DNA of 64,000 nucleotides from assembly GCA_964551015.1 (NCBI GenBank), contig CAZKBP010000016.1, positions 1 to 64,000 on the forward strand, written 5' to 3'. Positions 9,530 through 16,568 of the stretch are shown piece after piece. Under the pieces are notes generated by a model, which had not been told where the DNA came from, made no database searches, and saw only the letters and a list, made by a program, of their open reading frames with translations. Numbering within the stretch: position 1 is the stretch's first letter; each line of letters starts with the position of its first letter. This stretch comes from CAZKBP01 sp964551015. Lineage in GTDB: Bacteria > Bacteroidota > Bacteroidia > Cytophagales > Microscillaceae. Both the position numbers and the translations under genes were made by a program.

Positions 9530-11200
9530 TTACTTCTCCTCGATTTCCATCATCACCCAATTTTCAGGGTCGATTTCTATCTTGTTGTCCTTGGATAAAT
9601 CCAGTTTTACCTCTGCACCCGAGACGGGAATTTCTACGCGCTGCTTTCGGAACTGGCCTTGGTTATCCTCGATTTCTATTTCCACGGGCATCGGGAAGGG
9701 CATATTTTCGGGTGTTTTCCAAGAGAGTCTGATGCTATTCTTCAATTCCTCCACCAACAAAGTCGGCAACTTGGGCTGTCGGGCATACACTTCGAAGAAC
9801 CAATTTAGCTCTTTCCCAGACATTTCCTCACAAATTTGAATAAAGTCGTCGGTAGTTACTAAGCGCGTTTGGCTACCGTCCGTGATTTGCTCGAGGGCAG
9901 GATCGGGATAGGCCATTTTCCGTAAGGACTTCATCAGTACTTCTTTACCTACCAAAAAGCGAAGTGAATGCAAAATCCAGGCTCCCTTACTGTAGATCGG
10001 TGCGCGGTAAATCTGTTGAGCAGTTTGACTTGCTTTGGGAGCTACCGCCAATTCGCTACGAAAGCGACGCATATTGTCCATATATTGATGGTAAACCTCC
10101 ATGCCTTGTTTTTCTTCCAGATACAAAGCCTGAGTGTAAGTGCCAAACCCTTCGTGAATCCACATATCTTTCCAGTCGGCATTGGTCACCAAATTACCCC
10201 ACCACTCGTGCGAAAGCTCGTGATGATGAAGCGCATCAAAACCCCAGTCTTTGCCTCCGGTCATGGAGCCGTTGCTAAAGTTTGCTCCGTAAGCAATGAT
10301 CGTTTGGTGCTCCATGCCCAAATGAGGCGTTTGGGCTACGCCATATTTATCGGCACGAAAAGGATAAGGACCAAAATGCTTCTCAAAAAAGCGCAAGTGA
10401 TCCAAGATTTCAGGAAAAAGTTTTTGCCCTTTTTCATAATCCTCTGGCAAAACATAAAAAACTACAGGAAATTTTTCGCCCGCCACACTCTCCAAACTGC
10501 CCGTGATACTACGGTAGGGAGCAATATTTAAGGCCACATTGTAAATATTGATCGGGTTGGAAATAAACCAATGATAGGTTGTAGTTTGGTCTTGGTTTTT
10601 CTCTTCTTTGAAGAGACGGCCATTGGAAGCCACCACCAGAGGCTCGGGTACACGAACATGCAAAGCCATAGAATCTGGCTCATCCGAGACATGATCTTTG
10701 CAAGGCCACCAAACATCTGCCCCGATCATTTGGCAGGTGGTGGCGATCCAAGGAGAACCTTTTGGGGTTTTTGCCCAAGTAAAACCGCCGTTCCAAGGCG
10801 GACGAGGGGCGACACGAGGCTTACCTCCGTAGGCAATTTCTAGCTCGATGGCCGACCCGGGTTGGCGACTTTGTTTGAGATCAATCCAGACTCTACCCAA
10901 TTCACGGCGAAACTCTAAATTTTGACCTGCTTCTTGAATGTGCCTGATTTTGAGCAAAGTATCCAAATCCATCACCAACCAATGGGTGGGATGAACAATC
11001 TGCGCTTGCATTTTGAGAATGCCCTCGATGCGCTGTTGGTCGGGATCAATGCTTAATTCCAGATCATAAAAATGCACATCATAAGCCGCCTGCTCACGAA
11101 TGAGTGGGCCGCCCGAATCGTATATGGCAAGTTGTGCCCAAACAGTTGGCACATTCCACAATGAAATAAAGAGCGCGATAAAAGCTTTTAAATGATTCAT
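9530..11200 (-). CDS. M1 family zinc aminopeptidase, exported
   Basis: This 556-residue metallopeptidase has a signal peptide (about residues 1-22, ending VWAQ). The gluzincin signature is HELSH near residue 328, with the third zinc ligand Glu about 19 residues on in WIHEGFGTY. The substrate-binding GAMEN-type motif appears as LGMEH shortly before. The N-terminal half is the beta-sandwich domain of M1 enzymes. It probably trims peptides in the periplasm or at the surface. The chain is shorter than PepN-type enzymes because the long C-terminal helical domain is reduced, as is common in Bacteroidota. It stands alone, convergent with the LRR lipoprotein gene. Confidence 0.9.
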   Translation of the reverse strand: MNHLKAFIALFISLWNVPTVWAQLAIYDSGGPLIREQAAYDVHFYDLELSIDPDQQRIEGILKMQAQIVHPTHWLVMDLDTLLKIRHIQEAGQNLEFRRELGRVWIDLKQSRQPGSAIELEIAYGGKPRVAPRPPWNGGFTWAKTPKGSPWIATTCQMIGADVWWPCKDHVSDEPDSMALHVRVPEPLVVASNGRLFKEEKNQDQTTTYHWFISNPINIYNVALNIAPYRSITGSLESVAGEKFPVVFYVLPEDYEKGQKLFPEILDHLRFFEKHFGPYPFRADKYGVAQTPHLGMEHQTIIAYGANFSNGSMTGGKDWGFDALHHHELSHEWWGNLVTNADWKDMWIHEGFGTYTQALYLEEKQGMEVYHQYMDNMRRFRSELAVAPKASQTAQQIYRAPIYSKGAWILHSLRFLVGKEVLMKSLRKMAYPDPALEQITDGSQTRLVTTDDFIQICEEMSGKELNWFFEVYARQPKLPTLLVEELKNSIRLSWKTPENMPFPMPVEIEIEDNQGQFRKQRVEIPVSGAEVKLDLSKDNKIEIDPENWVMMEIEEK

Positions 11201-11265
11201 AGCATTGAATATCGTGATCTTTTGGGGAATGTGCCAGATTGTTTATGAACTTTTATGAAATTATT

Positions 11266-12069
11266 TTATTTTTCAGCATAAACGGTCACGCTATAAATCC
11301 CTGAATCGCTTGCTTGAAAAGCCTTGATCTGCTCTTCTGACATATATTTGCTGAGAATATGTTCGGGAATGGTGATTTTACTTTCTTTTTGAATCTGTAT
11401 ATTTTGGAAACCTACGGTTTGGATGGTTTTCAAGTACTCCTCTTTTTGCAAAGCACCAGAGACACAGCCCACGTACATTTCCATATCTTTTTGTAAAACT
11501 TCGGGTAAATCACCCTCCAACACGATGTCAGAGATACTGAAGTGCGCCCCCGCTTTGAGGACTCGGTACGTTTCCTGAAAGGCTTTTAACTTGTCAGGAA
11601 CCAAATTCATCACACAGTTGCTGACCACTACATCTATAGAATCGCTATCGATGGGTAAGTCTTCGATTTCTCCGAGATAGAATTTTACATTTTCAAAACC
11701 TAGTTTTTGGGCATTAACCTGGGCTTGGGTGACCATCGCTTCGGTCATATCGACCCCGATGACCTGACCTGACTCACCCACTACAGCCCGTGCTACGAAG
11801 CAATCATTCCCCGCACCAGAGCCTAGGTCTAGCACGGTATCTCCTGTTTTTAAGCGAGCGTATTCGGTCGGCAAGCCACAGCCTAAACCCAGGTCTGCCT
11901 CTGCCTGATAGCCTTCTAGTTTTTGGTAATCTTTGATTTCGTTGCGCAGGGTTACCGAGTCATCGGAGTTACAGGCACAACCACAACCGTTTTTGCTCTG
12001 AGCGGCTTGGGTGTATTTTTCTTTGACGGCGGCTTTGAGCGCGTCGGATTGATTTAGATTGTTTTGCAT
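11266..12069 (-). CDS. arsM: Arsenite S-adenosylmethionine methyltransferase
   Basis: ArsM methylates As(III) with SAM, giving methylated and partly volatile arsenicals. The 267-residue protein has the SAM motif VLDLGSGAGNDCF (about residues 79-91). It carries the three cysteines that ArsM enzymes use for arsenite: Cys64 in GLGCG, Cys152 in SNCVMNL and Cys202 in GCVSGAL. An extra N-terminal cysteine cluster (Cys29, 31, 33) precedes the fold. It lies 79 bp downstream of arsR, and a copy of the ArsR palindrome sits 37 bp before its ATG, so arsenite-induced expression is a reasonable inference. No arsB, acr3 or arsC gene is adjacent. Confidence 0.95.
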   Translation of the reverse strand: MQNNLNQSDALKAAVKEKYTQAAQSKNGCGCACNSDDSVTLRNEIKDYQKLEGYQAEADLGLGCGLPTEYARLKTGDTVLDLGSGAGNDCFVARAVVGESGQVIGVDMTEAMVTQAQVNAQKLGFENVKFYLGEIEDLPIDSDSIDVVVSNCVMNLVPDKLKAFQETYRVLKAGAHFSISDIVLEGDLPEVLQKDMEMYVGCVSGALQKEEYLKTIQTVGFQNIQIQKESKITIPEHILSKYMSEEQIKAFQASDSGIYSVTVYAEK

Positions 12070-12105
12070 GGATTTTGAGATTTGAGGTTCATATTAAATT
12101 TATTT

Positions 12106-12121
12106 ATCGCAATATTACGAT
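12106..12121. promoter_or_regulatory. ArsR-type operator upstream of arsM
   Basis: ATCGCAATATTACGAT is an imperfect palindrome identical base for base to the copy in front of arsR. It lies in the 79-bp arsR-arsM gap. On the minus strand it contains TAATATTG, one base from a TAnnTTTG -7 box, suggesting the repressor would cover the promoter. Confidence 0.75.
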
Positions 12122-12148
12122 GATTATTGCTAAATTTTTTTGCTTTGC

Positions 12149-12475
12149 TTATTCGCAGGTTTTTTGACTACCTGCTTGGAATAGATTTTCAAATAAGACT
12201 CGGGCTTCCTGCCAAACTTCGGCATCAATACAATAGCAGACTTTGGGAGGTTCTACGTTACCCCGAATCAGGCCTATATCCTTGAGTTCTTTTAAATGCC
12301 TAGAAACGGTGGATTGCGACAAGGGCAGTACCTCCACGATGTCCCCACACATACAGTCTGGATGCTGGATCAGATATTCTAGGATAGCCACTCTGGCCGG
12401 ATGAGCGAAAGCCTTGGCCAGATTGGCTAAATAATTTTGCTTTTCTGAAAAAGCCGCAGTTTTACTAACTCCCAT
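12149..12475 (-). CDS. arsR: ArsR family arsenic-responsive repressor
   Basis: A 108-residue winged-helix repressor. The helix-turn-helix is SQSTVSRHLKELKDIGLI (53-70). The paired cysteines Cys41 and Cys43 (DCMCGDI) sit where ArsR proteins carry the ELCVCDL metal site, and Cys80, Cys82 and Cys107 may also take part. Binding of As(III) releases the DNA. The frame is open back to a TTG at 12523, but that extension would translate straight through the 16-bp operator at 12489-12504, so the ATG at 12475 (MGVSKTAAF) is the likely start. It is probably autoregulated and cotranscribed with or coregulated with arsM. Confidence 0.93.
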   Translation of the reverse strand: MGVSKTAAFSEKQNYLANLAKAFAHPARVAILEYLIQHPDCMCGDIVEVLPLSQSTVSRHLKELKDIGLIRGNVEPPKVCYCIDAEVWQEARVLFENLFQAGSQKTCE

Positions 12476-12488
12476 TTCATATTTGTTT

Positions 12489-12504
12489 ATCGCAATATTA
12501 CGAT
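12489..12504. promoter_or_regulatory. ArsR-type operator overlapping arsR promoter
   Basis: ATCGCAATATTACGAT here is the second perfect copy of the palindrome. On the minus strand it encloses TAATATTG, with a TTTG 20 bases upstream (complement near 12521-12524), so it covers the -7 element. It ends 14 bp before the arsR ATG. Confidence 0.8.
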
Positions 12505-12580
12505 TAATTTTTTTCTTTGGCAAATTCTTTTAGCAGTGTGAGTCTGAGATTTCATTTATTTTTAAAAAGTCTAAATAAAA

Positions 12581-12611
12581 TTTGCACAGAACTGGGAGGA
12601 TTTTAATTTTG
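12581..12611 (+). promoter_or_regulatory. Textbook Bacteroidota promoter of imelysin operon
   Basis: TTTG at 12581-12584 and TAATTTTG at 12604-12611 are separated by exactly 19 bases, an exact match to the TTTG-N19-TAnnTTTG consensus of the Bacteroidota primary sigma factor. Transcription should begin near 12618. Confidence 0.85.
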
Positions 12612-12617
12612 CGTATG

Positions 12618-12636
12618 ATTTAGATTAAGTCTAAAT
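12618..12636. promoter_or_regulatory. Dyad operator, DtxR/MntR-like, at transcription start
   Basis: ATTTAGA (12618-12624) and TCTAAAT (12630-12636) form a perfect inverted repeat around TTAAG, right at the predicted transcription start. A half copy, AAGTCTAAATAAA, recurs upstream at 12567-12579, just before the -33 box. The TTTAG...CTAAA pattern resembles sites of DtxR-family metal-dependent repressors, which would suit an iron-related operon. The regulator itself is not in the window. Confidence 0.6.
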
Positions 12637-12672
12637 AAATTTTACAATCACTAATTATACAAAATCAAAAAA

Positions 12673-13755
12673 ATGAAAAATCTATATCTGATCCTGTTAT
12701 TAGGTTTGAGTTTGGGCTTCGTGGCTTGTAGCGATGATGACGACAACAGCCCCACCCTAAATGTGCCTACTACTTTTGAGAGTGCTAATTTTGATGCCAA
12801 TGTAACTGCCGAGAGAACCGTACGCACTGAATTAGGCAACCTAACCACGGCCTTGAATGATGCTGAAAGCGCCGCCATCTCCGGTAGCACGAATACAGCA
12901 AGTATCGCCTACCCTACCAATCTGAAAAGCGTAACCAACTCGGCTTACGCGAGCGAAATCGAGACTTGGCTTACCGAATTGGTCAAAGCGGCTAATTCAG
13001 GCACTCCTTTTGACTTGGACAATGCGCCCACGGGTGAAGGAGGAATCCTAGGAACCCGCCTGCTCGATGAAAATGGCTTAGAGCTAGAACAGGTGATACA
13101 GAAAGGCTCTTTTGGCGCGGCTCTTTACAATCACGCGCTTACATTGATGGAAAATCCGACGGAAGCCTCGATTGACGGTTTGGTAGAAATTTTCGGAACC
13201 TCTCCCGATTTCAATCCGGATGAAGCCACTAACTCGGCAGATTACTGCAAACGTCGCTCAGACAATAACTTAGAAACTGGGTTTTTCTACGATGCCCAAA
13301 CCAGCCTGATCACCGCCAAGGCCGCGATCGCGGCAGGTTCGTCTTTTGATGGGGTGCGGGATCAAGCTCTGGAAGACTTTAAATCAGCTTGGGAAAGATC
13401 GAACTTTGCTACCGTTATTTACTATTGCAACGCCACCAAAGAACTGGTAGTAGATGCCAACAACGAACCTGATTCTACCGAAAAAGCTGTTTTATTAGGA
13501 AATGCCCTGCATGCTTACGGTGAAGCAGTAGGTTTTGCCTACGGATGGTTAGGCATTAGCGACAAGCAAATCACTGACCAACAGATCAATAGCATCCTGG
13601 ATTTGTTATTAGCAGTTCCCAACCAAACCCCTGAATCTTATCGCTTTGTCAAAGAAGCTTCTTTATTGGATAATTTAGATCAAATCATTGACGACATCCA
13701 AGCTATCTATGGTTTTAGCGAATCCGAGGTTACGGGCTTTTTCGTAAATAACTAG
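12673..13755 (+). CDS. DUF4856 domain lipoprotein (imelysin partner)
   Basis: The 360-residue product has a lipobox (GFVAC, Cys19) followed by a SDDDD acidic run, as in Bacteroidota outer membrane lipoproteins that reach the surface. The body is mostly helical with a TFESANFDANV opening and an NSADYCKRRSDNN segment in the middle, features I associate with the DUF4856 family. Such genes commonly sit beside imelysin genes, and an iron-linked role is inferred from that neighbourhood; no biochemistry is implied by the sequence. First gene of an apparent three-gene operon behind a strong promoter and dyad operator. Confidence 0.82.
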   Translation: MKNLYLILLLGLSLGFVACSDDDDNSPTLNVPTTFESANFDANVTAERTVRTELGNLTTALNDAESAAISGSTNTASIAYPTNLKSVTNSAYASEIETWLTELVKAANSGTPFDLDNAPTGEGGILGTRLLDENGLELEQVIQKGSFGAALYNHALTLMENPTEASIDGLVEIFGTSPDFNPDEATNSADYCKRRSDNNLETGFFYDAQTSLITAKAAIAAGSSFDGVRDQALEDFKSAWERSNFATVIYYCNATKELVVDANNEPDSTEKAVLLGNALHAYGEAVGFAYGWLGISDKQITDQQINSILDLLLAVPNQTPESYRFVKEASLLDNLDQIIDDIQAIYGFSESEVTGFFVNN

Positions 13756-13769
13756 TAGTACATCTCTCT

Positions 13770-13821
13770 GAAATTCGCTCAAACAAAATGTATTTACAAT
13801 ATTTTATTTGAGTGAATTTTC
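13770..13821. other. Large imperfect hairpin between operon genes
   Basis: The arms 13770-13789 and 13801-13821 pair over about 20 positions with two mismatches and one bulge, leaving an 11-nt loop. There is no T run after it, so it is more likely an mRNA processing or stability element, or a partial attenuator, than a full terminator. Confidence 0.5.
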
Positions 13822-13909
13822 AGTTTAGTAACATCACTAACACACGCAATTCTAATTATTCATCGGAAAATTTATCAATCACTCTATCAACACCTAAATA
13901 GCTTTAAAT

Positions 13910-15028
13910 ATGCAATCACTTAGGAACATCTGTCATCTCTTCTACTTGGGCTTTACGCTGCTCCTTTTGTCTGCTTGTAGCGATAGCGACGACAGTGTAT
14001 CTGGCGAAGGATTTGATCGTAGTCAGATGCTAGCCAATATCGCGGACAATCTTATCCAGCCCAGCTTTCAAGCACTGCAGGCTGATGTAAACACCTTGAG
14101 TGTAGCCACCGCTGATTTTCAGTCTGAACCCAATGCCACCAATCTAGACGCACTACAAACTGCTTGGAAAGACGCCTACATGAGTTGGCAACACTCTTCG
14201 GCTTTTGACTTTGGCCCTGCTAGTCGGTCATTGGGAACACTGGGAGAAATTATTGCTACTTTTCCCGCAGATGCCGAGCGAATCGAGGCAATCATCAATG
14301 ATCCTGATTTTGATCTGAGCAACAACTTCGAGTTAGACATTAGAGGTTTCCTTGCGGTTGAATATCTAATTTTTGATCTATCAGGTGATGAAGCCGTGCT
14401 TACGCGATATGCCTCCGAAGCAGAAGACCGGGCCGAGCGCTTAGACTACTTACAAACACTCGTTGATAACATCAAGAGTGAGGTAGATGCCGTAACGAGT
14501 GGATGGCAGAGCTACCGTAGTACTTTCGTGGCTGCGGACGGTACAGAGGTAGGGAGTGGGACTTCGCTTCTCTATAATGGCTTTGTGGCTGACTACGAAC
14601 GACTTAAAAACTTTAAAGTAGGAGTGCCCGCAGGCTTGCGATCTGGACAAAGCAACAGCGAGCCACAGTTGGTAGAAGCCTTCTACAGTGGAGAATCACT
14701 CACGATGATGGAAGAACATTTACAAGCTGTTGAAAATATCTGGAGAGGGCGTAGTCAAAATGGCACGAACGGAATTGGCTTTGAAGAATACCTTATGAGC
14801 GTAACGGGTGGCCCGGCTTTGATTGAAAGTACAGAAACGCAATTGAGCGCAGCCCTTTCTTCGGTAGAGGCTATTCCCGAGGGAAGATTGTCCGAGATCA
14901 TTCAGAATAATCCGACCGTAGTCGAGAATGCCCACACTGAACTACAAAAGTTGACACGTTTCTTCAAAAGTGATATGTCTTCATTACTTGGTATCTCAAT
15001 TACTTTCAATAGTGGGGATGGCGATTAA
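13910..15028 (+). CDS. Imelysin family lipoprotein
   Basis: A 372-residue lipoprotein (LLLSAC, Cys23) of the imelysin/insulin-cleaving membrane protease family, now regarded mainly as iron-regulated periplasmic or surface proteins in iron uptake. The family's GxHxxE region appears near residue 145 as RGFLAVEYLIFD: the glutamate is kept but the histidine position is leucine, which makes peptidase activity unlikely. Two all-helical halves follow. It lies 154 bp after the DUF4856 gene and 40 bp before the HTTM gene, same strand. I expect iron-responsive expression from the upstream operator; this is inference. Confidence 0.9.
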   Translation: MQSLRNICHLFYLGFTLLLLSACSDSDDSVSGEGFDRSQMLANIADNLIQPSFQALQADVNTLSVATADFQSEPNATNLDALQTAWKDAYMSWQHSSAFDFGPASRSLGTLGEIIATFPADAERIEAIINDPDFDLSNNFELDIRGFLAVEYLIFDLSGDEAVLTRYASEAEDRAERLDYLQTLVDNIKSEVDAVTSGWQSYRSTFVAADGTEVGSGTSLLYNGFVADYERLKNFKVGVPAGLRSGQSNSEPQLVEAFYSGESLTMMEEHLQAVENIWRGRSQNGTNGIGFEEYLMSVTGGPALIESTETQLSAALSSVEAIPEGRLSEIIQNNPTVVENAHTELQKLTRFFKSDMSSLLGISITFNSGDGD

Positions 15029-15068
15029 ATTCTAGCTCAAGAATTACAGGTTGTAAGCAGATTGATCC

Positions 15069-16460
15069 ATGAACCCATTCCATCATTTACGGGTATATCT
15101 TGAGAAAAAAGCTTCCATTGCTCCTTTGGCGATGTTTCGGGTGCTCTTTGGCCTAACCATGCTGATGAGCACCCTTCGTTTCGTGTATTTAGGGTGGATT
15201 GAAAATCAGTACACCGATCCTACGGTTCATTTTACCTACTATGGTTTCGAGTGGGTAAAGCCTCTGGGCGTGACTGGGATGTATTTGGTTTTTATCCTCA
15301 TGGCCGTGAGTGCGCTTTGTATCTTACTAGGTTTGTTTTACCGAGTGAATGCGGTCATTTTCTTTCTACTTTTCACTTACGTGGAATTGCTGGATAAGAC
15401 TTATTATTTGAATCATTACTACTTTGTCAGCCTGATTAGTTTTCTGATGATTTGGGTGCCTGCTCATCGTTATTTCTCACTAGATGTCCTCAGAAACCCC
15501 CATTGGATGCTCAGGGAAGCACCTCGTTGGTGTACGGGTATATTTCGTTTACAAATTGCTATTCTTTATTTCTACGCAGGGCTTGCCAAGATCAACTATG
15601 ATTGGTTGATCTTGGCTTTACCCCTCAAGATATGGCTCCCTGCCCACGATACGCTTTGGCTCATTGGGCCTTGGCTCCGCTACGAAGAAACTGCTTATCT
15701 TTTTAGCTGGGGGGGAATGCTCTATGACATTACGATTCCATTCTTCCTGCTTTGGCATCGTACGCGTTGGCTGGCTTATCTGGCCGTGATTGGTTTTCAC
15801 GTGATGACCGGATTGATGTTTCAGATCGGCGTTTTCCCTTTGGTGATGATTACGTTGACTTTGGTATTTTTCTCAGCAGATTTCCATCAAAAGGTAATTT
15901 ATTTGATTCGTCATGGTCTGGGAGTTAAGAGTCATACTTCTTCTTGGTCTTTTGCGGTGGCTGATCGGCATTTTTCTTGGAGAAATCGCTTGATTTTGGG
16001 AATGCTGTGCCTGCACTTTTTGATACAAATCCTTTTCCCTTGGCGTTATTTGCTTTATCCGGGTAATCTTTTTTGGACAGAAGAGGGTTATCGCTTTTCT
16101 TGGCGAGTGATGCTCATGGAAAAAGCAGGTACGGCCACTTTTTATGTGAAAGACAGCCAGACAGGCAGGGAGGGCGTAGTCATCAACCGAGAATTCCTCA
16201 ATGCGCACCAAGAGAAACAAATGGCGATGCAACCCGATATGATTTTGCAGTTTGCCCATTACCTAGCTGATTATTACCAAAAACAAGGCATGAAAAACCC
16301 TCAGGTTCGCGCCGAAGTCTATGTAACCCTGAATGCCCGCCCGAGTCAGCTACTAATTGATCCGCAGGTGAATCTAGTAGAAAAAACCCACGGCTGGTCA
16401 CGAAAAGACTGGATACTGCCTTTTGAGCAAAAAGATTCCAAGCTAGGAAAAGCAAATTAA
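15069..16460 (+). CDS. HTTM domain membrane protein
   Basis: This 463-residue protein has a horizontally repeated transmembrane (HTTM) domain, the fold shared with vitamin K-dependent gamma-carboxylase. At least eight hydrophobic helices fill residues 20-320, including FRLQIAILYFYAGLAKINYDWL, a typical HTTM segment with the conserved A-K-x-N-x-D/W pattern. The soluble C-terminus (320-463) contains a FxWRVMLMEK stretch as in other HTTM proteins. It probably belongs to the operon with the imelysin genes (40-bp spacing). A true carboxylase activity is not shown by the sequence; many bacterial HTTM proteins have unknown roles. Confidence 0.88.
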   Translation: MNPFHHLRVYLEKKASIAPLAMFRVLFGLTMLMSTLRFVYLGWIENQYTDPTVHFTYYGFEWVKPLGVTGMYLVFILMAVSALCILLGLFYRVNAVIFFLLFTYVELLDKTYYLNHYYFVSLISFLMIWVPAHRYFSLDVLRNPHWMLREAPRWCTGIFRLQIAILYFYAGLAKINYDWLILALPLKIWLPAHDTLWLIGPWLRYEETAYLFSWGGMLYDITIPFFLLWHRTRWLAYLAVIGFHVMTGLMFQIGVFPLVMITLTLVFFSADFHQKVIYLIRHGLGVKSHTSSWSFAVADRHFSWRNRLILGMLCLHFLIQILFPWRYLLYPGNLFWTEEGYRFSWRVMLMEKAGTATFYVKDSQTGREGVVINREFLNAHQEKQMAMQPDMILQFAHYLADYYQKQGMKNPQVRAEVYVTLNARPSQLLIDPQVNLVEKTHGWSRKDWILPFEQKDSKLGKAN

Positions 16461-16496
16461 ATAGCCACGGAGTATTCAGTTCTATTTTATCGTCAT

Positions 16497-16534
16497 AAAA
16501 AAAAGCACCCACGCAGGTAGGTGCTTCTTTTTAT
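16497..16534. terminator. Bidirectional intrinsic terminator
   Basis: AAGCACC (16503-16509) pairs with GGTGCTT (16520-16526). The stem is preceded by an A run and followed by CTTTTTAT, so it has a U tract on both strands. It separates the convergent HTTM gene and the 1616-residue gene. Confidence 0.85.
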
Positions 16535-16568
16535 CTTGGATTTTGGAAGTCCAAAAACTAGTAACTCA

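Noticed and set aside
12149..12523. Longer arsR frame from a TTG
   Set aside because: The extra 16 codons are the operator and leader; the ATG at 12475 matches the family start.
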